Below, one piece after another: positions 52,610 to 61,361 of a stretch of 64,000 nt of DNA. The translations under genes and the position numbers were made by a program. Origin of the DNA: Mycolicibacterium austroafricanum (GTDB taxonomy: Bacteria; Actinomycetota; Actinomycetes; Mycobacteriales; Mycobacteriaceae). The stretch lies in assembly GCF_902705885.1 (NCBI RefSeq), contig NZ_CACSIP010000008.1, positions 56,939 to 120,938 on the forward strand. The letters are read 5' to 3'. Numbering within the stretch: position 1 is the stretch's first letter; every line of letters begins with the position of its first letter. The notes beneath the pieces are model-generated. The model was not told the DNA's origin. It saw nothing but the letters and a program-made list of their open reading frames with translations, and searched no databases.

Positions 52610-53788
52610 TCAGTTGAGGTCACCCGCTGCGGCGGCGGCGTCGTCCCCGAACCACTTCTCTTTGATGAGGTTGTAGGTGCCGTCTTCGCGCATTCGAAAC
52701 AGTGCCTGGTTGGTCGGCTTGCGCAGTGCGCTGTTCACGTTGAACACGAATCCTTGGTCTTCCTCTTGGAACACCGGTCCGGCCATGACTGCGACACCTT
52801 CGCCGCGGTGGGCCACGTAGTAACGCAGCACAGGCGCATCGAAGACCACTGCGTCGTAACCTTCTTCGCGCAGCAGATGATAGGAGTCCTCGATGGTTCT
52901 GGTCTCCGTGGCATCGATGCCCATCCTGCGCAGGAACGAAGCCGATGTCGTGTCCTCGACCGTCGCGATCGACTTTTCGTACAGGTCGGCCGGACCGTTG
53001 ATCTTGGCATCCAGTTTGGCCACGGTCAGGGTTGCACTGAGATTGGCAGAGTAGAACGCGACGAAGACGATGCCGGCGAAGCCCCACAGGATGGCCAGGG
53101 CCTGGGTGATCGCCTTGGTTGCCGTGGTGCTGTTCTTTCCGACCAGTGATCCGATGCCCCAGCCGAACGACTGGATGATGCCGGGCAGATACGACCGCGA
53201 CACGACGGGTGTGGCGCTGCGGCGCTCGATGAGCCAGAAGACATGCGCGGGAAAGACGCTGACCACTATGGCGGCGCTGAGCCAGATCAGCATGGTCCGG
53301 GAGAGAAGAAGATCGAGATAGCCGCCGAGCCCGGGCACCGAGGGCCGGGTCTGGTGCACGGGGACGATGATCTGCAGTCCGGCGTCGAGGGTGGGATGGG
53401 AGAAGTCGAAGGACTGCTCCCGCTCAGCAGTCAGGGAGATGCCTCCGACTGCCACGTCGGCCCGACCGTCGGCGACTGCCGCCAGCTGGCCGCGGACGTC
53501 ACCGGCGTCGATGTACTCGGTTGTCCACCCGAGCCGGTCGGCGATCTCGTTCCACAGTTCGATGCCGAATCCTGTCAGCTCGCCGCTGCTGGTCTCCATC
53601 ACGAACGGTTCGAGGGGGTGGACCGCCACGGTGACTGCCTGCGTATCGGTTTCGGGCTGACCAGCCGCCTGGGGAACACCTACCGGTGGCGCGCCCATCA
53701 GGGCGAGCACAGCGATCACCGCGGCCAGCGCATAGCACCGTAAACCCACTGCCACCCAATCCTTAGCGTCTGTTATGCGTCCTGGCAC
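52610..53788 (-). CDS. prokaryotic ionotropic-glutamate-receptor-like channel/sensor protein
   Basis: A 392-residue protein. After a signal segment (about 12-43), lobe S1 of a periplasmic amino-acid-binding fold runs to about 160 and contains GGISLTAEREQSFDFSHP, with Arg123 where iGluRs bind the ligand carboxylate. Helix M1 is about 164-186. A re-entrant pore stretch (IIQSFGWGIGSLVGKN, about 204-219) follows, then a long helix with FYSANLSATLTV at 245-256, close to the eukaryotic SYTANLAAF gate motif. Lobe S2 continues with YDAVVFDAPVLRYYV (Asp317 at the ligand amine position). The potassium filter TVGYG is absent. The start is a GTG at 53788; GTG at 53755 is possible. It is convergent with the amidase gene. 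Ligand and ion are unknown. Confidence 0.88.
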   Translation of the reverse strand: MPGRITDAKDWVAVGLRCYALAAVIAVLALMGAPPVGVPQAAGQPETDTQAVTVAVHPLEPFVMETSSGELTGFGIELWNEIADRLGWTTEYIDAGDVRGQLAAVADGRADVAVGGISLTAEREQSFDFSHPTLDAGLQIIVPVHQTRPSVPGLGGYLDLLLSRTMLIWLSAAIVVSVFPAHVFWLIERRSATPVVSRSYLPGIIQSFGWGIGSLVGKNSTTATKAITQALAILWGFAGIVFVAFYSANLSATLTVAKLDAKINGPADLYEKSIATVEDTTSASFLRRMGIDATETRTIEDSYHLLREEGYDAVVFDAPVLRYYVAHRGEGVAVMAGPVFQEEDQGFVFNVNSALRKPTNQALFRMREDGTYNLIKEKWFGDDAAAAAGDLN

Positions 53789-53865
53789 CCTACCCGGGAG
53801 CCTGGAGGGACCGTCTATCGCGACATCGACGGGGACCCCGGCTGCGGTACGCGTCCGAGCACGTC

Positions 53866-55071
53866 CTAAGGGTCTGTGAACAGCGCCGCCAGAAACGGTG
53901 TGGTATCCGGCAGGGACGCCAGCACGGTGCCGCTGTGATCCTCGTCAGGGTAGATCTTGAGCACAACGTCCTGGTTGTTCGCCTGCAACTGGTCATACAG
54001 CACCAGCGACGACTTCGCCGGCACGTCGCGGTCCAATAAGCCGGCGCCAAGGAAGATCGGCCGGTCGTAGCCGGTCACCGGAGTACCCATGTAGTCGTCG
54101 AGCGCTTCAGACACACCGGGAAGGGAGGCCAGCGGTGCACTGAAGAACTGCGTCGGAGTCATGCCGGCCAACTCCTGATCCAACTGTGGCTTGCACACGG
54201 TCTCGGCTTTGTCGACGGCATCGACACCCAGCGGCGTGAGCACCCTGTTGACGTCGATATCGGGACGTGCCTCACGGAATCCGGCCAGAATGTAGGCGGT
54301 GTAGCTGTTGGCGGCAGGTCCCAGTTGCCTGGGCAGTTCGAGGTCGGGGCCCCCCAGCTTCACGACGCTTTCGATGTTGGCCGGGGTGCCGGTGGCCACC
54401 ACACCGCGATAGTCCAGACCACTGCCTGCACTGAGCTCCGAGGCCCAGCGCGCGCTGTTGACCGCGGCGCCTCCGCCTTGCGACTGCCCGACGATGGCCC
54501 ACTGCCGGGAAAGCGGCAGTCCCATCTGATGTGCGGCGATCACCGAGTCGACAACCGCTCGTGCGGTGGAAGCACTGTTGAGGTAGCTCATCAACCCTGG
54601 AGTGCCCAGCCCCACATAGTCGGTACCCACCACCGCATACCCTTGATCCAGCCAATGGCTGAGGTACTCGTTGTCGCGGGCACTCCGCGGCCGCGCCGAC
54701 GGTGTGCAGTCGTCCCCGAGACCGACGGTGCCGTGCGCCCAGGCGATCACCGGCCAACCCCGCTGCGGTGGCGCAGCTTTCGGGGTGAACACCACCGCGG
54801 TGCTGACTGCGGGCCGGTCGTGCTGATTGCGCGTGGAATACAGGATGCGATACGCCGCGCCTGCGCCGGTCACCGACAGTTCAGGGTTCAACGGCACCTG
54901 GGCGATCAACGTCCCACCTTCCGGTGGGACGAACCCGCCATAGGAGCGGGCATCCAGGGTCGACCAGTCGGGATCAGCGGCAACGGCGGTCGGGGCCAGC
55001 CCGACCATGCCCGCCGCAACACCGATCGTTGCCATCGCCGTGAGCACGATTCCGACCAATCTGATCCGCAT
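53866..55071 (-). CDS. secreted lipase/esterase (secretory lipase family)
   Basis: A 401-residue exported alpha/beta hydrolase. The signal peptide (MRIRLVGIVLTAMATIGVAA and on) ends near AVAADPDW. The domain has VIAWAHGTVGLGDDCTPSAR (oxyanion side), the cap region GYAVVGTDYVGLGTPGLMSY, and the nucleophile elbow WAIVGQSQGGGAAVNSARW. The final His is in YPDEDHSGTVLASLP near the C-terminus, and an Asp is in ILDRD-like LLDRDVPAKSSLVLY. The pattern fits the fungal and actinobacterial secretory lipase family (LIP). It likely splits host or environmental lipids outside the cell. I chose the ATG at 55071; a GTG lies one codon before it. Adjacent to the HAD gene on the same strand. Confidence 0.88.
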   Translation of the reverse strand: MRIRLVGIVLTAMATIGVAAGMVGLAPTAVAADPDWSTLDARSYGGFVPPEGGTLIAQVPLNPELSVTGAGAAYRILYSTRNQHDRPAVSTAVVFTPKAAPPQRGWPVIAWAHGTVGLGDDCTPSARPRSARDNEYLSHWLDQGYAVVGTDYVGLGTPGLMSYLNSASTARAVVDSVIAAHQMGLPLSRQWAIVGQSQGGGAAVNSARWASELSAGSGLDYRGVVATGTPANIESVVKLGGPDLELPRQLGPAANSYTAYILAGFREARPDIDVNRVLTPLGVDAVDKAETVCKPQLDQELAGMTPTQFFSAPLASLPGVSEALDDYMGTPVTGYDRPIFLGAGLLDRDVPAKSSLVLYDQLQANNQDVVLKIYPDEDHSGTVLASLPDTTPFLAALFTDP

Positions 55072-55131
55072 CACGCGGAACAAGATAGTGCAGCGCCGAC
55101 TTTCGCGGTGCGGCAGTGGTGGCACGCGCCT

Positions 55132-55971
55132 TCACAGCCACCAGCGCTCGAGCACCCTCGCCACCCCGTCCTTGACGTTGGTGGCGGTGACCTCGTCGGC
55201 GGCGGCGAGCGCGTCCGGGTGCGCATTGCCCATCGCCACGCCCAGGCCCGCCCAGCTGAGCATCGGCACGTCGTTGGGCATGTCTCCGAAGGTGACGACC
55301 TCGGTGGCGGCGACTCCCAGCGGGCGGGTCAGCTCCTCGATGCCGGTGGCCTTGCTGACCCCCAGCGGCATGATCTCCACCAGGCCGTTGTTCGTGGAAT
55401 AGGTGATGTCCCCCTCGAGCCCGATGTGCTTGGCCAGTTCTGCAGCCATGTCAGCGCTGGTGGCGCCGGCTTTGCGGATCAGCAACTTGATCGCGGGGGC
55501 GCTGAGCAGGTCCTGGATCGACACCTCGGTGTTGTCGGGATTGAGCCACGCGTGTTCGTAGCCCGGGGAGCTGACGAACTGCGGGGTGGCGGCGTCATGG
55601 GCGCTGCGGCCCACCCGTTCGACGGCCAGCCCGGCGCCGGGGATCACCCGGGTGGCGATCTCGGCGAGCTCACCGAGGACATCAGCCGACAGAGAGCGGG
55701 CCGAGACGATGCGGTCTGTCGACGGGTCGTAGATCACCGCCCCGTTCGCACACACCGCCATCGGCGCGAAGCCGAGCTGGTCCACGATCGGCCTGACCCA
55801 CCGCGGCGGGCGGCCGGTGGCGAGCACGAACGTCGCGCCGCCGTCGACGACCGCACGTACCGCAGCCCGGGTTCTCGGGCTGACGTTCTCGTCGTCGTCG
55901 AGGAGCGTGCCGTCCACATCGGTGGCGATCAGCGCCGGCTTCCGACCACTTCCCTGCTCGGGTGACGTCAT
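55132..55971 (-). CDS. HAD-superfamily Cof-type phosphatase (Rv3813c-like)
   Basis: A 279-residue HAD hydrolase of the Cof/IIB class. Motif I is IATDVDGTLLDDD, with Asp18 nucleophile and Asp20. Motif II is in FVLATGRPPRWV, the Lys is in ATGIEELTRPLGV-adjacent sequence, and motif IV is in VVTFGDMPNDVPMLSWAGLG. The cap domain of about 100 residues sits between motifs II and III, as in sugar-phosphate and flavin-phosphate phosphatases. The substrate cannot be read from the sequence. Its start overlaps the stop of nothing upstream except the acyltransferase gene at 55968, by 4 bases, so the two are coupled. Confidence 0.9.
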   Translation of the reverse strand: MTSPEQGSGRKPALIATDVDGTLLDDDENVSPRTRAAVRAVVDGGATFVLATGRPPRWVRPIVDQLGFAPMAVCANGAVIYDPSTDRIVSARSLSADVLGELAEIATRVIPGAGLAVERVGRSAHDAATPQFVSSPGYEHAWLNPDNTEVSIQDLLSAPAIKLLIRKAGATSADMAAELAKHIGLEGDITYSTNNGLVEIMPLGVSKATGIEELTRPLGVAATEVVTFGDMPNDVPMLSWAGLGVAMGNAHPDALAAADEVTATNVKDGVARVLERWWL

Positions 55972-56714
55972 GAGCGCTTGGCCCGTCTGCGGGCCCGTTC
56001 CGCCAGTTCTGCCGCGTCGAGGGCTTTGGCCTCGGCCGGGCTCGGGGCGCTGCCGCCAAGTCGTTGCGGCAGCCAGAACGCACCCGGCGGCTGCGGGTAG
56101 GCCGACTGTGAGGTGTGCAGCAACTGGGTCATCTCCGAACGCATGGTGGCGGCGAGTTCCTGGGCGGTTCCACTGGGCGCCACAGGTTGTCCGATCGCCA
56201 CATTGATCGGAAATTTCTTGCGCCCCAACGCCTTCGGATGGTCTTTGGTCCAGATGCGGTGCGCTCCCCAGACTATCAGCGGCACGATCGGCACCTGCGC
56301 TTCCTGGGCCATCCGCACTGCACCGGTCTTGAACTCCTTGAGCTCGAAGCTGCGGCTGATGGTGGCCTCGGGATACACGCCGACGAGTTCACCGGCACGC
56401 AGCGACTCCACCGCCGCGGCGTACGCACCGGCGCCGGCCTGCCGGTCCACCGTGATGGTGCCGGTGTGCCGGATCAACCACCCCACCACCGTCACCTCGC
56501 TCATCTCGGCCTTGATCATGAAACGCATGCGGCGCTTGCGGTTCATCACCGCCAGGGCGGCGGGCAGGAAGTCCACATAGCCGGTGTGGTTGATGGCGAC
56601 GACAGCGCCGCCGGTGGCGGGGAGGTGTTCGAGTCCCTGATAGGTGATCCGCGTCCCGGTAGCCCTGACTGCAAGCTGCGCTGCGATTTCCAGCGTGCGG
56701 AAAACCGGTTCCAT
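55968..56714 (-). CDS. PlsC-family 1-acylglycerol-phosphate acyltransferase paralog 1
   Basis: A 248-residue acyltransferase. The catalytic HX4D motif is in VAINHTGYVDFLP near residues 39-51. The phosphate-binding motif is ELVGVYPEATISRSFELKEF, and a further block is PIVPLIVWGAHRIWTKDHP. It likely acylates a lysophospholipid at the inner membrane face, but mycobacteria use PlsC-like enzymes for several glycolipids too. I chose the ATG at 56714; the in-frame extension upstream runs into the end of the next gene. Four bases separate it from paralog 2. In M. tuberculosis this block (Rv3814c-Rv3816c) has three such genes; here there are two. Confidence 0.9.
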   Translation of the reverse strand: MEPVFRTLEIAAQLAVRATGTRITYQGLEHLPATGGAVVAINHTGYVDFLPAALAVMNRKRRMRFMIKAEMSEVTVVGWLIRHTGTITVDRQAGAGAYAAAVESLRAGELVGVYPEATISRSFELKEFKTGAVRMAQEAQVPIVPLIVWGAHRIWTKDHPKALGRKKFPINVAIGQPVAPSGTAQELAATMRSEMTQLLHTSQSAYPQPPGAFWLPQRLGGSAPSPAEAKALDAAELAERARRRAKRS

Positions 56715-56718
56715 CCGG

Positions 56719-57516
56719 TTACCCCGGCGCCCCGGTCGTTCCGGTGTCCGGCCCGGGTGTGCCCGCCCGGCGGGCCGCCTTGTAGGCGGCCTCCTCGGCG
56801 TCCATCCGGTTGGCCTCGGCCAGCGTCGGCGCACCCCCACCCAACCGGTGCGGGACCCAGAACTCGCCGGGGGGATGCGGAGCTTGGATCTCATAAGCGT
56901 CCTGCACCTGCTCGAGCAGGTGCTGCATCCGGGAGTGCAGCAGCGAGGTCAGCTCGGCGGCGGGCAGTGTCGGTTCGATCGGCTTGCCCACAGCGACCGA
57001 GATCGGGACCTTGGTCCGTCCCAGCTTCTTGGGATGTCCTTTGGTCCAGATGCGTTGGGCGCCCCACACGATGTGCGGCACGATCGGCACTCCGGCTGCG
57101 ATCGCCATCCGGGCCGCACCGGACTTGAACTGCTTGATCTCGAAGCTGCGGCTGATCGTGGCCTCCGGGTAGACGCCGACGAACTCCCCTTCTCGGAGCT
57201 TGCGGCAGGCCTCCTCGAACGAGGCCGCCCCGCTGTGCCGGTCGACCTCGATGTGGCGCAGGCTGCGCATGATCGGACCGGTGACCTTGTGGTCGAAGAC
57301 CTCTTTTTTCGCCATGAACCGCACCTTGCGGCCGAGGCCCTGCTGGTAGGCGGGAAGCCCGGCGAACGTGAAGTCGAAGTAGCTGGTGTGGTTGATCGCG
57401 ATCACCGCGCCGCCGGTGCGCGGCAGGTTCTCCACCCCGGTGACGGTGAACTTCAGGCCCTGCACCCGCCACACCAGCCGGGCGAGCTGGATGACAGTGC
57501 CGTATACCGGTTCCAC
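56719..57516 (-). CDS. PlsC-family acyltransferase paralog 2
   Basis: A 265-residue paralog of the preceding gene, starting at a GTG (VEPVYGTVIQLARL, parallel to MEPVFRTLEIAAQL of paralog 1). The HX4D motif is in IAINHTSYFDFTF near residues 40-52, followed by GEFVGVYPEATISRSFEIKQ and PIVPHIVWGAQRIWTKGHPK. The C-terminus is Thr/Gly/Pro-rich and variable. The pair probably arose by tandem duplication. A further upstream GTG at 57597 is open but gives a non-homologous leader. Divergent from the MBL-Rieske gene, with 116 bases between. Confidence 0.9.
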   Translation of the reverse strand: MEPVYGTVIQLARLVWRVQGLKFTVTGVENLPRTGGAVIAINHTSYFDFTFAGLPAYQQGLGRKVRFMAKKEVFDHKVTGPIMRSLRHIEVDRHSGAASFEEACRKLREGEFVGVYPEATISRSFEIKQFKSGAARMAIAAGVPIVPHIVWGAQRIWTKGHPKKLGRTKVPISVAVGKPIEPTLPAAELTSLLHSRMQHLLEQVQDAYEIQAPHPPGEFWVPHRLGGGAPTLAEANRMDAEEAAYKAARRAGTPGPDTGTTGAPG

Positions 57517-57632
57517 AGCCGCAAGCGTAGTGCGCGCGGGCACACAGTCCCAGACCGGTGCGAGCACACGGTGCCCGGCTAAGCTGCAAGGCAACACGAC
57601 CAGACCCGGAATCGGCCATGGAGAGGATCTTT

Positions 57633-59183
57633 GTGCAGGTCACCAGCGTCGGGCACGCCGGCTTCCGCATCGACACCGAGGCCGGAAGCATTCTGTGCGA
57701 CCCGTGGGTGAACCCGGCGTACTTCGCCTCCTGGTTCCCCTTCCCCGACAACAGCGGGCTGGACTGGGCCGCCCTGGGCGACGTGGACTACCTGTACGTG
57801 TCCCACCTGCACAAAGATCATTTCGACCCGCGGAATCTGCGTGAGCACGTCCACAAGGACGCCGTCGTCCTGCTGCCGGACTTCCCCGTCCCCGACCTGC
57901 GCCGGGAACTGGAGAAGCTGGGCTTTCACCGCTTCTTCGAGACCACCGACTCCGTCAAGCACCGGGTGAGCGGTCCCAAGGGTGACCTGGACGTGATGGT
58001 CATCGCCCTGCGTGCTCCCGCCGACGGACCCATCGGCGACTCCGGACTGGTCGTCGACGACGGGGTCACCACCGTTTTCAACATGAACGACGCCCGCCCG
58101 GTGGATCTCGACGTCCTGCACGCCGATTTCGGCCAGATCGACGTGCACATGCTCCAGTACTCCGGGGCGATCTGGTACCCGATGGTCTACGACATGCCCG
58201 AGCGGGCCAAGGAAGCCTTCGGCAGCCAGAAGCGGCAGCGGCAGATGGACCGCTGCCGGCAGTACATCGCCCAGGTGGGCGCGACGTGGGTGATTCCCTC
58301 TGCCGGCCCACCGTGCTTTCTCGATCCCGAGCTTCGTGACCTCAACGACGATCACGGCGACCCGGCGAACATCTTTCCCGACCAGGTCGTGTTCCTCGAG
58401 CAGATGCGCTCCCACGGCCGCGACGGCGGACTGCTCATGATCCCCGGGTCGACCGCCGATTTCACCGGCACACAACTGAACTCACTCGATCACCCGATTC
58501 CCGAAGACGACGTGACAGCCATCTTCACCACCGGCAAGGCCGACTACATCGCGGCATACGCCGACCGGATGGCGCCGGTTCTGGCCGCCGAGAAAGCCGG
58601 ATGGGCGCCCGCCGCCGGCGAACCGCTGCTCGAGCCGCTGCGTGCCGTGTTCGAGCCGATCATGCTGGCCAGCGACCAGATCTGTGACGGCATCGGCTAC
58701 CCCGTGGAACTGCGGCTGGGGCCGGAGAGCGTGGTACTGGACTTCCCCAAACGCGCAGTGCGTGAAGCGATCCCGGACGAGAAGTTCCGCTACGGCTTCG
58801 ACATCGCGCCCGAGCTGGTGCGCACGGTGATCCGGGACGGCGAGCCCGACTGGGTCAACACGATCTTCCTGTCCACGCGGTTCCGGGCGTGGCGCGTCGG
58901 GGGGTACAACGAGTACCTCTACACGTTCTTCAAGTGCCTGACCGCCGAGCGGATCGCCTACGCCGACGGCTGGTTCGCCGAGGCACACGACGACACGGCG
59001 TCGATCACGTTGGACGGCTGGGAGATCCAGCGTCGGTGCCCGCACCTGAAAGCCGACCTGTCCAAGTTCGGCGTGGTCGAAGGGTCCACGCTGACCTGCA
59101 ATCTGCACGGCTGGCAGTGGAACCTCGACAACGGTAGATGTCTGACCTCGAAGGGCCACGAACTTCGGTCGGCGAAGCTGTGA
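57633..59183 (+). CDS. metallo-beta-lactamase-fold / Rieske fusion protein (Rv3818-like)
   Basis: A 516-residue protein. The N-terminal domain is a UlaG-like metallo-hydrolase fold with YVSHLHKDHFD (His58, His60, Asp62, His63). The C-terminal 50 residues are a Rieske [2Fe-2S] centre with RRCPHLKADL (Cys469, His471) and TCNLHGWQW (Cys489, His492). The combination recalls CMP-sialic acid hydroxylase, which has the same two modules in the opposite order, so an oxygenase is possible; the substrate is unknown. I chose the GTG at 57633, six bases after GAGAGG, since it gives the M. tuberculosis length; the ATG at 57618 is an alternative. It overlaps the next gene by GTGA. Confidence 0.9.
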   Translation: MQVTSVGHAGFRIDTEAGSILCDPWVNPAYFASWFPFPDNSGLDWAALGDVDYLYVSHLHKDHFDPRNLREHVHKDAVVLLPDFPVPDLRRELEKLGFHRFFETTDSVKHRVSGPKGDLDVMVIALRAPADGPIGDSGLVVDDGVTTVFNMNDARPVDLDVLHADFGQIDVHMLQYSGAIWYPMVYDMPERAKEAFGSQKRQRQMDRCRQYIAQVGATWVIPSAGPPCFLDPELRDLNDDHGDPANIFPDQVVFLEQMRSHGRDGGLLMIPGSTADFTGTQLNSLDHPIPEDDVTAIFTTGKADYIAAYADRMAPVLAAEKAGWAPAAGEPLLEPLRAVFEPIMLASDQICDGIGYPVELRLGPESVVLDFPKRAVREAIPDEKFRYGFDIAPELVRTVIRDGEPDWVNTIFLSTRFRAWRVGGYNEYLYTFFKCLTAERIAYADGWFAEAHDDTASITLDGWEIQRRCPHLKADLSKFGVVEGSTLTCNLHGWQWNLDNGRCLTSKGHELRSAKL

Positions 59184-59521
59184 GCGCCCCACCGCAGTAC
59201 TACGACGACGGCCTGATCCAGCTGGACCAGGAGGCGCTCACGCTGCGCCGCTATCACTTTCCCTCCGGCACGTCGAAGATCATCCCGCTGCGCAGCATCC
59301 GCGGTTACCGCAGCACTCCACTGGGGTTGTTCATGCAGCGGTTTCGGATCTGGGGCAGTTCGGACCTGAAGCGTTGGCTACCGCTCGATGTCCGCCGACC
59401 GCTGAAATCGACGCTGATCACCCTCGATGTGCCCGGGACGTATCCGGATCCGGCGTGCACACCGGTGCGCCCGGGACAGTTCGTCGAACTGCTCGAGGAG
59501 CTACTGCAACACGCCCGTTAG
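59180..59521 (+). CDS. small conserved protein, PH-like (Rv3819-like)
   Basis: A 113-residue protein starting at a GTG that overlaps the stop of the MBL-Rieske gene. It begins SAPPQYYDDGLIQLDQEALT and has a beta-rich pattern (LRRYHFPSGTSKIIPLRSIR, then GRIWGSSD-like FRIWGSSDLKRWLPLDVRR) ending in a helix (RPGQFVELLEELLQHAR). The seven-strand-plus-helix layout suggests a PH-like or GRAM-like domain. The strong coupling suggests it assists the Rieske protein. It is convergent with the MOSC gene, 8 bases away. Function unknown. Confidence 0.8.
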   Translation: MSAPPQYYDDGLIQLDQEALTLRRYHFPSGTSKIIPLRSIRGYRSTPLGLFMQRFRIWGSSDLKRWLPLDVRRPLKSTLITLDVPGTYPDPACTPVRPGQFVELLEELLQHAR

Positions 59522-59529
59522 CACGACCG

Positions 59530-60534
59530 TCACCGCTCCCGCAGGACGGTGGCCTCCAGCACCCGCTGCATCTGCCGCATCGCCGTGCGGCCCGCCGCGG
59601 CAGCCACCCGCCTGGCCGCATTCGGGGGCGCAGCCATCCGAACCCGCACCGGGTCCCCGACACGCACCACGCCCGGCGTGGCGACATCGGCGTACACGCC
59701 GAGGAACCGGTCGGTGGACTCGGCCAGCCGCCGGGTCAGTCCGCGGTCGAGTTCCAGGCCGGGTTGGGGACGGGTGGGCACCACACACCGGATGGTCGGG
59801 TTGGTGATCCGCAACGTCACCGAGCCGAACTCGACGTCACCACCCACCCAGCCGGCCTCGGGATAACCGCCCGCCGCGTCGTCGAGAGCCACCAGCACGT
59901 TGGGGCGGAAACGACGCACGTCGTAGGGCGCGCCGGAGGCCCCCCCTTCAGACCCTTCGGACAGCGTCGCCAGACTGGTCGTGCTGAGCACGTGCACCGG
60001 GCTCAGATCCACGAAAGTTCCCGGGGGCGTAGCGTAACGGGCCAGTGTCAGCATCTGTCTGGTCGAGAAGAGCGACGTGTCGGGCAGCGCTTCGGACTCG
60101 GACAGCCCGAAGTCGCGTCGCACCTCTGTGGGCGAATAGTTGGCCCGGGTCTGCCGGACGGACAATCGGTGCAGGCTGGTGTCTGCGCGTGCCGGAAGAG
60201 CCGTCATCTTCACCTCGCGGCCGAGCAACTCCGACAGCCTCCGGTCGAGCTCGGGGTCGGAACTGGACAGTTCGACGCCGTCGGGCGTGGTGACGATCAC
60301 TTCGGGAACATTGCCCGGCCCGGCATCCGGCCCGGGCTCCGCAGCGTAGCGCGCCGAAAAACCCAACAGGGCAGGCACTTTTCGGGCCGATGCGGTGATG
60401 TCACGCTCGAGATCGCGGACCGCCCATAGCCGGTCGGCATGCACCCCGTGAAGGTCGACGTGCACTGCGTCGACCCTGGTGCCGCCCATCGACTTGACGG
60501 GAAACCGCCACAGCTGCTCCACCCTGCCAACCAT
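59530..60534 (-). CDS. MOSC-domain protein
   Basis: A 334-residue protein. The N-terminal beta-barrel opens VEQLWRFPVKSMGGTRVDAV (MOSC_N), followed by DRLWAVRDLERDITASARKV. The MOSC domain from about residue 170 has SPVHVLSTTSLATL, YDVRRFRPNVLVAL and ITNPTIRCVVPTRPQPGLEL, with the cysteine that binds the molybdenum cofactor in the family. Such proteins reduce N-hydroxylated compounds or handle molybdenum cofactor sulfur. It ends 8 bases from the convergent PH-like gene and starts 8 bases after the DUF5718-like gene on the same strand. Confidence 0.9.
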   Translation of the reverse strand: MVGRVEQLWRFPVKSMGGTRVDAVHVDLHGVHADRLWAVRDLERDITASARKVPALLGFSARYAAEPGPDAGPGNVPEVIVTTPDGVELSSSDPELDRRLSELLGREVKMTALPARADTSLHRLSVRQTRANYSPTEVRRDFGLSESEALPDTSLFSTRQMLTLARYATPPGTFVDLSPVHVLSTTSLATLSEGSEGGASGAPYDVRRFRPNVLVALDDAAGGYPEAGWVGGDVEFGSVTLRITNPTIRCVVPTRPQPGLELDRGLTRRLAESTDRFLGVYADVATPGVVRVGDPVRVRMAAPPNAARRVAAAAGRTAMRQMQRVLEATVLRER

Positions 60535-60542
60535 GTCGAGGC

Positions 60543-61361
60543 CTAGCCCGAAACCGTCTGGCGCAGTTCGGATCGCGCTTCGTTCGCGGTGTCGTACACC
60601 CGCACCACCGCCTCATCGCCGGGTTTCAGGTAGGTCGACTCACCCAGCGGGGTGTACCTGGTGGCACCGATCCCGATCAGCACCTTCGTCGGATGACCAC
60701 TCGCGACCATCAATGCGCCGACGTCCTCCAACGGCGTTCCCGGGGCACCCTTCTGATTGGCCAGCCGGTCGACGACCCAGTCCAGCAGCACCTCCCCGTA
60801 GTACGAGTAACCCAGCAAGGGACTGTCGACCCCGTACTCGTGCTCCTGACCGTCGGCGGTGTGCAGGTGGCACAGCAGCCGCAGCGTGGCGGTCGGACCG
60901 TCCGGCGTCAGGTCACTGATGTCGAAGAACTGCGGTGCAACGCCTTTCGACGCCGGACCCCAGTTCTTCTTGTAGCTGATCTTCGGCGCGTTCGGCCGCC
61001 GGATCGAGCAGTCGTTGAACGCGCCGAGCGCAATCGGCTGCAACGACGCCACGGTGTCGCCGGCCCACCTGACCTCGCACGCCAGCCCGACCTCCGGCTC
61101 GATCTGCAGATTGAGCGGGGCGTCACTCTGCGGCAACTCGATGGCGTCGTGCGACAACGGGAACTCCCCGAGGAAGGTGGCGTGACCCGGTGCGTACCAG
61201 GGGAAGATGCCCTTGGGTGCACCGCCCTCGGAGGTCACGTTCACGAAGTCGTCGGCCTCGCCGGCCTGCTCCAGGTGCCCCGCGAAGTTCCCCGCGACAC
61301 CGAATCCGAACCACGTCTTCAGTTCGTCGAGGTCCATTTCGACCATGCCCAGTTCGGTCAT
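60543..61361 (-). CDS. conserved protein, DUF5718-like (fumarylacetoacetase-fold-like)
   Basis: A 272-residue protein without signal or membrane segments. It opens with [20 protein letters not shown] and [14 protein letters not shown], and later has [19 protein letters not shown] and [21 protein letters not shown] associate this pattern with the DUF5718 family, and the [20 protein letters not shown] part near residues 225-244 recalls the end of fumarylacetoacetate-hydrolase folds. I do not know its reaction. Its ATG overlaps the serS stop by 4 bases (ATGA), so it is coupled to serS, although a functional link is not evident. Confidence 0.75.
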   Translation of the reverse strand: MTELGMVEMDLDELKTWFGFGVAGNFAGHLEQAGEADDFVNVTSEGGAPKGIFPWYAPGHATFLGEFPLSHDAIELPQSDAPLNLQIEPEVGLACEVRWAGDTVASLQPIALGAFNDCSIRRPNAPKISYKKNWGPASKGVAPQFFDISDLTPDGPTATLRLLCHLHTADGQEHEYGVDSPLLGYSYYGEVLLDWVVDRLANQKGAPGTPLEDVGALMVASGHPTKVLIGIGATRYTPLGESTYLKPGDEAVVRVYDTANEARSELRQTVSG

